NCBI RefSeq assembly: GCF_963678635.1 | Contig: NC_087063.1 | Location: 74,979,617-75,043,616, forward strand | Length of the DNA stretch: 64,000 nt | Direction: 5' to 3' | Source of the DNA: Symsagittifera roscoffensis | Taxonomy: Eukaryota > Xenacoelomorpha > Acoela > Convolutidae | In this document: positions 10,829 to 20,024 of the stretch, piece by piece | How the letters are laid out: every line of letters starts with the position of its first letter | How positions within the stretch are numbered: position 1 is the first letter of the stretch | Translations under genes and position numbers: made by a program | Notes under the pieces: generated by a model | Databases searched by the model: none | Told to the model about the DNA's origin: nothing | Seen by the model: the letters and a program-made list of their open reading frames with translations, nothing else

Positions 10829-11671
10829 TTGACGAATCTGCGTGTCTTGGAGTGGTTGAACGAAATGACGTCGGACCCAAAGGAGACCAGTGTCACGATT
10901 CAAGATGTAGATCGTGAAAGCATGAAATACAGCAAAACCGAACCAGAAGATCCTTTCTGGGCTGCCCAGGAGGGGCGACTACTCATTCCGGCTTCCAACC
11001 TCGACTTGATATCCGGTATGCGATGGACGGGGACGTCGATGGATATTTTTGTCCGGGGAGTGGGGGTAGGACTTACCCACACTGAAAATTTATTAATAAA
11101 AAATTTAAGAAGAGCAAGCGAAACAGGGGATTTAGAAGCAGAAACAGGCGAGTACCCTAAGAAACCGGACATAGGGAGGGTAATTCAGTCATATTTTAAC
11201 TTATCAAATGAATATTCAAGTAGCATAATTCTAACAGATAGCGATTTTATACTCACAAATAGAACATGTGCGATAGCGATCACAGCAGACATGAGTTTTA
11301 AGACAGCGTTAGCAGCAGATTTTAAGAGGGAATATAAAAACATAGAATTCCTATGGAAGAAAAGACCAGGAGTAGGGGGAGTAGCAGCCTTGCCTCCAGC
11401 GGCGTCTTTGATACCGGGAAAGTACTTATGCTTCTTGGTGACGAGGGCGACGGAGAAGCGGCACATGGACCCGGAAAATCTAGTCTTGTCCTTGACGAGA
11501 TTGAGGGACTTCCTCGTGGAAAGGGAAGTGAAGGAGCTTTCACTTCCAGTGTACGAGACAAACAGAGGACGACTGCATCCACGGGAACTGTACGCGCTGA
11601 TACACGTAATCTTTTCTGATACTAATATACAAGTATACTTACATAAGAAATATTATTTAAGCATAGGCTGA
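10829..11671 (+). CDS. Macrodomain-like protein (TARG1/OARD1-type)
   Basis: This open frame (280 codons; first true ATG near 10,865) has the order of conserved blocks of ADP-ribose-binding macrodomains of the OARD1/TARG1 type. A central A-D-M-S-F-K-T-A-L-A-A-D-F-K segment (residues 153-166) sits where that family has its glycine-rich M-G-A-G-I-A loop. It is followed by G-K-Y-L-C-F-L-V-T-R (197-206), a D-P-E-N-L-V-L-S-L-T-R-L-R-D helix and L-P-V-Y-E-T-N-R-G-R-L (239-249), matching the I-P-R-I-G-C-G-L-D block. The glycines and the Asp of that last block are not kept, so binding or hydrolysis is uncertain. It lies directly after integrase in the same frame as the Pol tail. The macrodomain call is inferred from block order only. 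Confidence 0.5.
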   Translation: MTNLRVLEWLNEMTSDPKETSVTIQDVDRESMKYSKTEPEDPFWAAQEGRLLIPASNLDLISGMRWTGTSMDIFVRGVGVGLTHTENLLIKNLRRASETGDLEAETGEYPKKPDIGRVIQSYFNLSNEYSSSIILTDSDFILTNRTCAIAITADMSFKTALAADFKREYKNIEFLWKKRPGVGGVAALPPAASLIPGKYLCFLVTRATEKRHMDPENLVLSLTRLRDFLVEREVKELSLPVYETNRGRLHPRELYALIHVIFSDTNIQVYLHKKYYLSIG

Positions 11672-12049
11672 GTTTAGGTTGCATGCAGGAAGACGTCATA
11701 CTAAATGTGTGATATGTGTTATGTTAAGTTATGTGTTATGTTATTAAGACATAAGGGTAAGAAGGAGTTAGTGACCACAAACAACTGAATGACGATCTTA
11801 GGAATAGATCCAAAGTTTGGACTGTCCAATCTTAGGTCGAATTCCAAAATTTTAGAAACTGATTGATTTTAGTACATTTTAAGATCAAAATCTTTTGATC
11901 TGACTGTTTTTAAAAAAATTTAATAGAAAACTAGTGTAAAAATGACAAATATGATATTCGTGACCTCTTTTCTAGATCCTGATTGATCATTTAATCACTC
12001 ACTTGAGTTCAAATTGTTGAATCAATAGTCAAATCAAACCCGAAAAAGA
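11672..12049 (+). other. AT-rich spacer before the giant 3' ORF
   Basis: This is a 378-bp non-coding gap between the macrodomain ORF and the ATG at 12,050. It is AT-rich, with GTTATGT repeats at 11,715-11,745 and palindromic GATCAAAATCTTTTGATC near 11,883. It could hold an internal promoter or splice acceptor for the downstream ORF; no canonical TATA or strong acceptor stands out. Confidence 0.5.
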
Positions 12050-12973
12050 ATGGACAATTTCAACTTGGATGAATTGATGGACCTGGCAGAGGCATATGTA
12101 GGACCTATGGGAGATGCGATCTATCGTCGGCTAATGGTTCGAGACTTCGCTCTGGAGGACCCAGAGGTAGTCATGTTGCTGACCGCCTTGATAAACATCT
12201 TGGGGCACGACAACCATGGGGACCGCCCCACGGAAGTCCTATTGATGACAGCATACGGAGAAAGGGGAGTGCTAGACCGCCCGAACATGAGAGTGATGAG
12301 GTGGAGAAACGGGGCTCTCTCAGGGAGTGACTTGGCGAACGAGCCTGGATTGGGAAGTTCGAGGACCTACCAACCAGGTGAGATGCCCTTGCCCACCAAG
12401 CCTAAGCCTGGACTGAGAAAAATACATCAGGAAATGAACAACGAGGCTGCCTCGTCTAGTTCACCACTGAGAGTAGCTGTGCCACCAAAGAGGGCGAGAG
12501 TAGAAGAGGAGGTTCAAACGAACGAAACCATGCAAGATCTAGATGGGATGAAAGACGAGCTGGAGACGACTAGAAAGGAGCTGGACGAGATGACCAAGAC
12601 TATGCTCACTATAGAAGAAGATAGGGATATGTGGAGGAAGTTGTTTGAAGACTGCAACAAGAAGCAGGATGAAGAGATAGAGCGCTTGAGGCGAGAAAAC
12701 AAGCAGCGATCGGAGCGTCTGTCGTTAACGGCAGCCGTAGAAAAAGTGATACCTACAAGGGATGTTCCTCCTGGGCAGTCCCCGATGGAACTCTTGATGA
12801 CTCGAGAAATGAGTCAGACTACAGAAAGGCGACTCCCGGCTGCAACTGGTCGAGTGACAATCCCGGACCCGAGTGATACCTTAGGTGACCCAGTCATGGA
12901 ACAGACGATGAGGAAGCTGATAGAGACAGCTGGACGACTAGTGTCCAACAGGAATGCGCCAGGGTCGGGGTGA
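12050..12973 (+). CDS. Coiled-coil protein opening the 3' ORF
   Basis: The clean ATG at 12,050 opens 307 codons of unrecognised protein. Residues 1-60 are hydrophobic-acidic and probably helical. Residues 140-153 hold a basic cluster P-P-K-R-A-R-V-E that resembles a monopartite nuclear localisation signal. Residues 160-226 show heptad-like Leu/Met/Glu/Lys spacing typical of a coiled coil. The remainder is low in complexity. The frame closes at 12,971-12,973, and a neighbouring frame continues toward the SGNH domain. It has no signal peptide or membrane segment, so an envelope role is unlikely. Confidence 0.65.
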   Translation: MDNFNLDELMDLAEAYVGPMGDAIYRRLMVRDFALEDPEVVMLLTALINILGHDNHGDRPTEVLLMTAYGERGVLDRPNMRVMRWRNGALSGSDLANEPGLGSSRTYQPGEMPLPTKPKPGLRKIHQEMNNEAASSSSPLRVAVPPKRARVEEEVQTNETMQDLDGMKDELETTRKELDEMTKTMLTIEEDRDMWRKLFEDCNKKQDEEIERLRRENKQRSERLSLTAAVEKVIPTRDVPPGQSPMELLMTREMSQTTERRLPAATGRVTIPDPSDTLGDPVMEQTMRKLIETAGRLVSNRNAPGSG

Positions 12974-13196
12974 CTGCACCCTATGGAACAATCGACGACA
13001 CGGGCAGAGTACAACTCTCCCAAGACGCGATGACCAAGGAGGGAGTTAGCGACGCAACGTTACAAACAAGGAGCTCTAAGATCTCAGACAGGAAAATCCG
13101 AGGGATGCCCTCGAAGAAAGTGTCCCGAGTGGTTGATGTACAGAAGAACAATCAGTTGAAGTATAACTTCACAGGAGTTCCGGATACGGATCCGAG

Positions 13197-13769
13197 AACC
13201 CAGCAATAAACCTGCAGCAACCGCCACTTGGGACATTACATCTGATACTGGGAGACAGCTTGGTCAGAGTGCTCCAAAATTTGAGGACTTCCTGGATCAC
13301 CACGGTGATGGCTTTTGGAGGCGCAACGATAGCCCAGTTATTTCGGGTGGTAGAGCTGATGAACCCAGGGAGGATCCCTCACGTAATGATCCTAGTAGGG
13401 ACAAACAACATCTCGAGAAGCTCAGATGAGGAAGAAGCACTATGGGAATCGATGATGGTGTGCCTATTTACTACTGTCTGGCAGAAGTTCATCTGCGCGG
13501 TACTGAACGTCTGCACTGCACCAATGAGCACGAAGATGTTGACAGCGGCAGGGAGGAGACATAATGAAGGAGTAATCAGGTGGAACAACATCCTGAGGAA
13601 TCTTGCAAGTCGGAATGCCGGAAGGATGATCCTTATGGATATTGAGCATGAGCAGAGAGCTATGGATCAGGCCAGACTGACTACTGACGGCATCCACTTT
13701 GACAGCATCGAGGGACAAGCTTGGTTGAACAGAGTCTTCCAAGAGCGACTAGATGAAATGGAAGTATAA
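13197..13769 (+). CDS. SGNH (GDSL-type) hydrolase domain
   Basis: SGNH hydrolases are esterases/acetylhydrolases with a Ser-Asp-His triad. All key blocks are visible in one frame: L-I-L-G-D-S-L (nucleophile Ser, about 13,242-13,262), the Gly-containing F-G-G-A-T block (about 13,315), V-G-T-N-N (block III Asn, about 13,400-13,415) and D-G-I-H-F near the end (Asp and His, about 13,687-13,701). The length, about 190 residues, suits a single domain. It sits in the 3' part of a Gypsy retrotransposon after a coiled-coil ORF. A single TAA (13,767-13,769) separates it from open sequence in the same frame. No signal peptide is seen; the substrate is unknown. Confidence 0.78.
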   Translation, partial: NPAINLQQPPLGTLHLILGDSLVRVLQNLRTSWITTVMAFGGATIAQLFRVVELMNPGRIPHVMILVGTNNISRSSDEEEALWESMMVCLFTTVWQKFICAVLNVCTAPMSTKMLTAAGRRHNEGVIRWNNILRNLASRNAGRMILMDIEHEQRAMDQARLTTDGIHFDSIEGQAWLNRVFQERLDEMEV

Positions 13770-13784
13770 CTCTTTGACACGGGA

Positions 13785-14309
13785 GTGCTGAAGAAGGAAG
13801 AGACATCAAATAAACCAGCAATTTCAACATTTGTGCCTCCTAACTTAGAAACACGTCTGGGAGCGGTCCCAGCCGTGACTATCTATAGGCCGCAAAGCTC
13901 TAGCGAACCCGGGCAAAGAACGGACGTTCAAGATAGATTGGGGGAAGCGCCCATGAGAAGAACCATCAATCCTAGACGAAGACTAGGGCCTGTCAACTCG
14001 ACAGCGAAAGCCACCAGCACCTCTAGATCGGATACGAGATCAGAGACGACGAGCACCAGTCGAGAGAAGCGACGCCCAAACAGGAGCTCTTTGATGTGGT
14101 CGAGGCCCATACCTTCTCCCTGGCACATATATAAGGATGATCTGATGAAACTGAATCTTCAGACGGTGAGTTTTACAGCAGATGCCATGAGGATACTGAA
14201 TGGAGCGAGGTTATCTGTCAGCGGACTGTACTCGATAACAGGAGTGGACTGGTTGATAGCTGCTGGCATAAACTTCAGCTCTACAACTGCCTGGAGGTTT
14301 GCGACCTAG
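13785..14309 (+). CDS. Ser/Arg-rich linker after the SGNH domain
   Basis: This is in frame with the SGNH domain across one stop codon. The first 110 codons are Ser/Thr/Arg/Pro-rich and probably disordered. The last 50 (K-L-N-L-Q-T-V-S-F onwards) look folded. A downstream stretch to 14,446 contains stops in this frame. No function is recognised. Confidence 0.5.
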   Translation: MLKKEETSNKPAISTFVPPNLETRLGAVPAVTIYRPQSSSEPGQRTDVQDRLGEAPMRRTINPRRRLGPVNSTAKATSTSRSDTRSETTSTSREKRRPNRSSLMWSRPIPSPWHIYKDDLMKLNLQTVSFTADAMRILNGARLSVSGLYSITGVDWLIAAGINFSSTTAWRFAT

Positions 14310-14446
14310 AGGGACTGCCCTCGAACAATACAATGGGTCCAGTGAATGCAAGACCGTTAAAAGACGTGAAACTGAATCACGATGAAGGAAATTGATAAGA
14401 GAGACCTGTAAGATTCCTGATAACGAGGGCGCCAATTGAACAACAT

Positions 14447-15579
14447 GTGAAAATGTTCAGGCAGATGAAAGCACCCCCAGGCCATGTGAAAGAAAGAGCG
14501 TACCAGAAACAAGTGAATCAGGAAGGTGATGTTCAGAGATACGGTGGGTTGCAGGCGATAAAGAAAGATGAGACCATTTTTGCTGCAAATGACAAGGCAG
14601 AAATGAGGAAGGCTATGATCATGATAGTCGCGAACTCAGACTTCGTACATACCTCCAAGTCTCTGTTTTGGCCTGATGTAATAATGTTGGCAGCGGTCGA
14701 CCTGGACCTAAGACAATCGGTGTCGATGGCGATCGGAGTGGAAAGGTGTTCACAATTGAGTTCGCTGGCATCAATGACCATCTACATAGCAGAGGTTTCC
14801 TGAGCAGACTCAGAGAGCCTACGACAGCCGAAGCCGCTGTATGGCCAGCGATAAAAGATATCCTCGAGCCAATGGGTGAAGCAGTGTATACCCTGAAAGA
14901 AGGTTCCTTCACCAAGATAACACCGAGAGCCGTATTCGCGCTGTCTCCGGGGTATGCACGTGTCCCGGATAGACTAAAGTTCGTGTATGCGATTGTGGCT
15001 TTGCTCTCGGAAGGGAAATATGATGTGATCATATCGGCCCCAAATCGCGAGATAGAAATGGAGAATCTGAGACCACTCAGGGCTGAGCTACCTGCGGTGT
15101 GGTCGGATATCTCGAATGCGATGAGAGGATTCAAGGACCATTCACTACACATGCTAGTGTTGGACGAAGTGCTGGGGCTGGAACTGTCCAACTTCAGTCG
15201 ACAGCTCAAGTTGAAGCCAGGAAAAAACGACGACCATCGAGTAATTGTGGCGATGTCGAATGATTTATGGTTCCGAGGAATGGACATAAAGGAGGAAAGA
15301 GAGTGAAGAAAGAACTCCAAGGATACCAGAGCTCACTTGGAAGCGATGGTTTTGAGAACCAGACCAGAGGCTAACCTGTGGCTACACCTAACTCCTCGAG
15401 TAGTGGCATTGGGTGCGGATGCTTTTGAGCAAGGCCCAGTGATGATCTGGAAGATCCATGCCTACCTAGTGAAGGAAGTGCACCTGGCCGAAAATGCTGA
15501 GGAAAAGGCAGCCGAATTTGTAAACAGAGTGTGCCAAGTTACCCTGGAAACCTTCTGGACTCAGAAGGTGAAGGGGTAA
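14447..15579 (+). pseudogene. Middle section of giant 3' ORF, broken
   Basis: Three overlapping or abutting open segments (14,447-14,803, 14,746-15,306 and 15,337-15,579) in two frames appear to be one protein with a frameshift near 14,750 and a stop at 15,304-15,306. The 14,746-15,306 part looks like a mixed alpha/beta domain, with hydrophobic strands such as Y-D-V-I-I-S-A and H-M-L-V-L-D-E. No catalytic signature was recognised. Copy B has lost this region, so it cannot be compared within the window. Confidence 0.5.
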
Positions 15580-15703
15580 GAAGGCTTTGAACGGACTCAT
15601 AGCATGCTGGAAGGGCTGGGAGCAGGATGGACCGCGTCCTTCTTGGCGAAAGTCTACCCAAAACTCTCTCGACATTTGATTTAAAAAATTCCTCCAAGCA
15701 TTA

Positions 15704-17350
15704 GTGGAAGTATCAATCGTGGAAATACTAGCCTTGTTCGTGACATTCGGAGCAGAAAATTTCGTAAAAGGACTGGTTGTGCTGCTCGCCGAAGGTATTC
15801 AAAACCTGCGATTTGATGGACTTCTAACGTTGATTGCAATAACGCATGGAAACTTGGGAGGGCTGAAGAATTTGACGCGCTATCCAGAGCAGATGAGAGA
15901 GAACGTGAGGAAATTCGACGTGAAGAAAGGCACGGATTCTTGGAACAAGATAAGATATTTGAGACATACTCTTATCCAGTATCTCCTGCAGCAGAATCGC
16001 TTTGGAACAGGAGAGGATGAGACGATTGAGAGGGAGGAAGACGTGAGACGACATGTCAGGGTCATGCCCCTGCTAACGGATCTAAACTTGGCTATGAGGA
16101 CCGATCCCTTAGTGTTGATCAGAGGAGCCCTGGAGTTTGTGACGGTAATCTATGGACCAGCAGTCACGTTTGCGTTCCCTGATGTTAAGGTGGAAGCATA
16201 CAGGAGGTCGGTGCTGCACCTGAACCTCATATCAGCATTGGACGGGAGTGTGCTGAACTGGTGTGAGCAGCACGTATTGCGAGAACACATGAGCGAAGAT
16301 CTGTTGTTTGGAAAGGTATCGGAGCCAGAAATGACGGTCGTCAACTTCGACTATCACTTTCGTGATCGTATGAGAGAAGTGGAGAGAGGGCACATTGAAG
16401 TACTTCCGAAGCTCTGGAATCTAAGGCCCTATGATAAGACAAATGGTGAGATAACAAAAATTTCTCGTCTCACTACAGCATACCATAAAGTGAGAGAAGA
16501 GACGAAAGGCTGGGGTGATTACAAGAAGCTGCAAGAGGAAATCCCTGAATTCCCTCTGCAAACTCCTAGGCTGAGAGTGTTTGAGACCAATGAAAGGAGG
16601 GTAGCAAAATTCGCGGAAACGACGGATCCGTGTTTTGTGGGCAGGAATGAAGCAGTGTTACAGTACACGCGATTTGCTTACACGGATCAAGCGAAGAGAA
16701 GGCGAATAAGCAATGCTGCGACTCCGAAGCCTGGAGCGTTTGACAAGGAATGGGCAGAATTGAATTTGGCGCCTATGAGGATGAGAAGCAGAGCTGAATT
16801 ACCTGAGGCCTCTCTGATTTTGACGGGTGTGAAACCAGAGTTAACATTGGGAGGAACGCTACGGACGATAACCTTCCTAGCACCCTTCGGCTATGAGGAG
16901 ATCAAAATAGTCTATGGAGAGGAGGAAGATCAGTCAGCCGGCAGGCTAATCATACCGAAATTTCTGGAAGGGGCCGGAACTGAAGAGCAAGGGCCCTCAA
17001 ATTGGAAAGACAGATCAGAAGGAGATCATGGGCAGGGAGGAAGCCGTCAATCGGAAGAACCTATGCAACAGGATCCCGATCAAGCTGAGAAAGAGGACGA
17101 TAAGGCTTCGACAGGAGGAATATCCAGCCTAGATTTCAATTTCCTCAGTGACTTTGAAAACAACGCAGACGCGTTGGAAACGACTGAACCAGCAAACGAA
17201 GGTACTTCGACACTGGAACCTCCGTCGGCTTTTGTGGAAATGAACCGGGGTTTGCCGGAGAGCAGCTCTCCGGGCAATTCTAAAGACAGAGAACAAAGAC
17301 TCTTTATGGAATCACCAAGGAGAAGAAGGATAGAGGCGCTGCCAGAGTAA
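15704..17350 (+). CDS. 548-codon segment of giant 3' ORF
   Basis: This is the longest uninterrupted part of the 3' ORF; its edge is not an ATG, so it continues an upstream frame through a break near 15,680. The first 400 residues look globular and largely helical. A basic cluster A-K-R-R-R-I-S (16,691-16,711) and another, S-P-R-R-R-R-I-E (17,312-17,335), resemble nuclear localisation signals. The segment between them (about 16,980-17,280) is acidic and Ser/Gly-rich, likely disordered. Copy B keeps the tail, including E-S-P-R-R-R, near 34,122. It has no homologue I recognise. Confidence 0.6.
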   Translation: MEVSIVEILALFVTFGAENFVKGLVVLLAEGIQNLRFDGLLTLIAITHGNLGGLKNLTRYPEQMRENVRKFDVKKGTDSWNKIRYLRHTLIQYLLQQNRFGTGEDETIEREEDVRRHVRVMPLLTDLNLAMRTDPLVLIRGALEFVTVIYGPAVTFAFPDVKVEAYRRSVLHLNLISALDGSVLNWCEQHVLREHMSEDLLFGKVSEPEMTVVNFDYHFRDRMREVERGHIEVLPKLWNLRPYDKTNGEITKISRLTTAYHKVREETKGWGDYKKLQEEIPEFPLQTPRLRVFETNERRVAKFAETTDPCFVGRNEAVLQYTRFAYTDQAKRRRISNAATPKPGAFDKEWAELNLAPMRMRSRAELPEASLILTGVKPELTLGGTLRTITFLAPFGYEEIKIVYGEEEDQSAGRLIIPKFLEGAGTEEQGPSNWKDRSEGDHGQGGSRQSEEPMQQDPDQAEKEDDKASTGGISSLDFNFLSDFENNADALETTEPANEGTSTLEPPSAFVEMNRGLPESSSPGNSKDREQRLFMESPRRRRIEALPE

Positions 17351-18510
17351 CCTTCTTGGGAACGTTACCCGAGGAAGAGTGGGAGGCGCATCACCGAGAC
17401 CATGAAAATAGGACGGGATGTAGATTGGACTGAGCCTTTATGGAAGAAGTCTGGACAGTAGTTCAGAGCTACGAAACCTAGTCCATTTTGAAAGTAGATC
17501 TCAACCGAACACTAATGCGGGAACTTCTTGACAAGCTCGACGAGTGTGAAGGGAGATTGAGTGAGTTGTTGATCGACTCAGCCACTGACGAAAGTGAAGC
17601 AAACTCTCCTATCAAGATGACGCAAGAAGATAAGGGAGAAGTGGTATATCTGTCGAGAACCAGGAAAGGAACGATGCGATCGAAATTGGTGATCGATAAG
17701 ATCAATGAAATGAAGATGAAGCTGGGCAGCAAAGTGGTATTGAGGAAAGCGGGAAAAACTAAGCTGGATTCTGAAATCTCGATAAAAGCTGTCAACTCAG
17801 CGAAAAGAAAACGAGTCGACGAAGCTATGGATTTGGAACAAGCTGATGATCGATTGCCTGGCACAGACAGAATGTTGACTGATGTAGCGATGGTGCCACC
17901 CATTCTCATGGCAGGGATAAAATCAACAGGTTATAAATCCAAACGGAGTGACCGCACTCTGACTGGAGCAACATTGGAAATAGAAATACTCAGCCAATGT
18001 GGGGAGAGTACCATGAAAGACTTCAAACAGTCTCCCATGAACCGCGGAAAGGAAAGTGTCGTAGGACAACTAGTCCCAGTGGAATAAAACCAAATGACAC
18101 TGTCGGAGACTGTGTCAATAGAGAAACCCGCCGAGGGATACATGGAGATGTTGAAGCACAGAAACTCGGCCAGAGGACACTTAATGGCTCTGGAAGACAA
18201 AAGTGCTATGGAAGGTTATCTGGAGACCATGATGCAAAGCACCACCCTCAAGCAGAAGGCATATGGGACTCTAGCATCGTCTGAGATGCAGGCAGAGACG
18301 ATTGAGCAGTTGGTGAGCTTTCCATGGAAAGCAGTAGTGTAACGGTACTTCGAGGAAGAAATGAGGACCACGCCGAAGATACACGCTCTGATTGCAGTAC
18401 CTTACGTGAGAACTGAATTACAGCTGCGGTTCGCCTGGTACATGATCGGACTGACTCGCGGGAATATGATTCAGAGGAAAGGAAAAGATCAAAGGAAGAC
18501 AAGGTATTCC
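17351..18510 (+). pseudogene. Giant 3' ORF, basic/NLS-like section
   Basis: Open segments 17,488-18,087 and 18,094-18,342 are in one frame, separated by a single TAA (18,085-18,087). A-K-R-K-R-V-D-E (17,800-17,823) is a further NLS-like cluster. V-P-P-I-L-M-A-G-I-K-S-T (about 17,893) is conserved in copy B as V-P-P-I-L-M-A-G-L-I-S-T (near 34,648), as is the E-I-L-S-Q-C-G context. The 140 bases after 18,342 are broken by stops. Confidence 0.6.
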
Positions 18511-18512
18511 TG

Positions 18513-19388
18513 ATGACGAGCATGAGAGATCTGATAACCCAAGAAGGAGCAGCAGTAGCGTGCGCGAAGCGGAGAGACGCTCTCTGTTTCATCCGGTTCA
18601 TGATAGAGCAAATTTCAGTGCCAGCCTTGAACACCTGTGTCAAGATGCTGGGAGAAGGCGATGAACGAGCGAAAGCCTTACTCTTGCTAGCACTGCTGGA
18701 TGTATATCAGAGCAAACCAATGCGAGTGAACATGAAAGAACCTGTGGAACTAGAACCCATGGGGAAAATAGAAGAAATAAGGAGATTCTCAAACAAAGAA
18801 CTGAGGCTCACGAAGGAATCTATGGGAGCAATGCCGAAATCCAGTGAATACTGTTGACCGATCAGGAGGAAGTCCTACAGTTACGTGTCAGGAATCATAG
18901 GGATAGCGTTTAATCCATTCCTAAATGAAGACATATGCGATTACTTCTTTGATTACGAGCAAGCAGTGTTGCTAAGATTCTGGACATCTAGAATTGCGAC
19001 GATAAGAAGCGCTGCTAATTGGCAGGCCAGGCTGGGACTAGTCTTGGAGGAAAACATCTTCTGTGCCAGAATCCGACAAACGAGTAAAGTTTGGATTGGG
19101 ATTCTCAGATGAATTACTGAGAACGAGCTTGATGGTGGTATGGGAACTGATGAGACCCTCATGGTGTCCTAGTCTCAATGCTGATTCGATACTATATGCA
19201 ACACAAGATGTAAAGAAGGAACTAAATTCAGACTGTAATCTGCGTGATCTTAATATCATCTATAACGTAATGACAACAGCCTCTATGAGCAACGGATAAG
19301 ACAAAGTAGAGTTGCCTGGCTGGGAACCAGAGGACTGGGTTAAACCTGGTAGCTGTCTTGCAGAAGTCTGTGGACTGGAAGGTCACGC
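18513..19388 (+). pseudogene. Giant 3' ORF, conserved helical section
   Basis: Segments 18,513-18,857, 18,885-19,112 and 19,063-19,299 cover a region whose counterpart in copy B is 35,460-36,180. Shared peptides include A-K-R-(R/K)-D-A-L-C-F and N-P-F/H-P-F-(L/V)-N-E. Frames shift near 18,860 and 19,070. It ends near 19,360 with C-x4-C-G-L-E-G-H-x-C, a Cys/His cluster also kept in copy B (36,322-36,355), possibly a small zinc-binding knuckle. Function is unknown. Confidence 0.6.
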
Positions 19389-20024
19389 TTGTGCAGGCCT
19401 AGATTGCGTGAAAACCTGGAGAAACAACACAAGCAGTTGACAATATTGTTTGGGAACATTGCGATGAAAGCGAAAACGAAAACGGAGCTGATCGCAGATT
19501 GCCATGGAGGAACCGAGGTGAATCTAGTGACTGCACTAGGATTCTACAGCATGTTTGGTTCTTTAGAGTCACTATTGAATCTAGAACAGAAACATGAGAT
19601 GGTCACGGCCATCAGTGTAGAAGTGTTCCCAGGAGTTTTGCAGACTGAGCAAAAGCACATAGGAAAATGGAGGGAAGCGATCGAGGCGGAAATGAACATC
19701 CGACACAGTGAAACTTATCGCAGACCATCGGGAGCGCGATATTTGGTGGGATCGATATTAGCTCCAATGTGCAAGAGCAGATACCCAGTGCATTTCGTAG
19801 CCGTGGATGTAAAAAGTACGAGAACGATCGTGGATCAGGCATTCTCAGTGCCAAAGTGTGTAAGACTAGTGAGAATATCGGAGAAGTCTTATGAGTTACT
19901 GCGCAAAATGTTCTCAGCAGTTCCAGAGAGAACTAAGGACGAGTTAGAACCGATGCTGGGAAAGAAGTTCATGGGATACGTCAGTGGGAACTTCAGTGAC
20001 TTTGAAAGACAAACACACAGATGA
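19389..20024 (+). CDS. Most conserved domain of giant 3' ORF
   Basis: This is a 211-codon open segment aligned over its whole length with copy B 36,385-36,960. Blocks A-D-C-H-G-x-T-E-V-N-L-V-T-A-L-G, Y-L-V-G-S and A-V-P-E-R are shared. In the first of these 16 codons, 10 differ between copies and 9 of the 10 are synonymous, the signature of purifying selection on protein. Its sequence suggests an alpha/beta fold. No known family was recognised. The frame closes at 20,022-20,024, and the next part is in other frames. Confidence 0.65.
   Translation: MCRPRLRENLEKQHKQLTILFGNIAMKAKTKTELIADCHGGTEVNLVTALGFYSMFGSLESLLNLEQKHEMVTAISVEVFPGVLQTEQKHIGKWREAIEAEMNIRHSETYRRPSGARYLVGSILAPMCKSRYPVHFVAVDVKSTRTIVDQAFSVPKCVRLVRISEKSYELLRKMFSAVPERTKDELEPMLGKKFMGYVSGNFSDFERQTHR

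Noticed and set aside
13197-13769. LINE CR1-type esterase ORF1
   Set aside because: CR1-like LINEs can carry an SGNH domain, but here the flanks on both sides continue into ORFs shared with a Gypsy copy ending in an LTR, and no LINE RT is adjacent.
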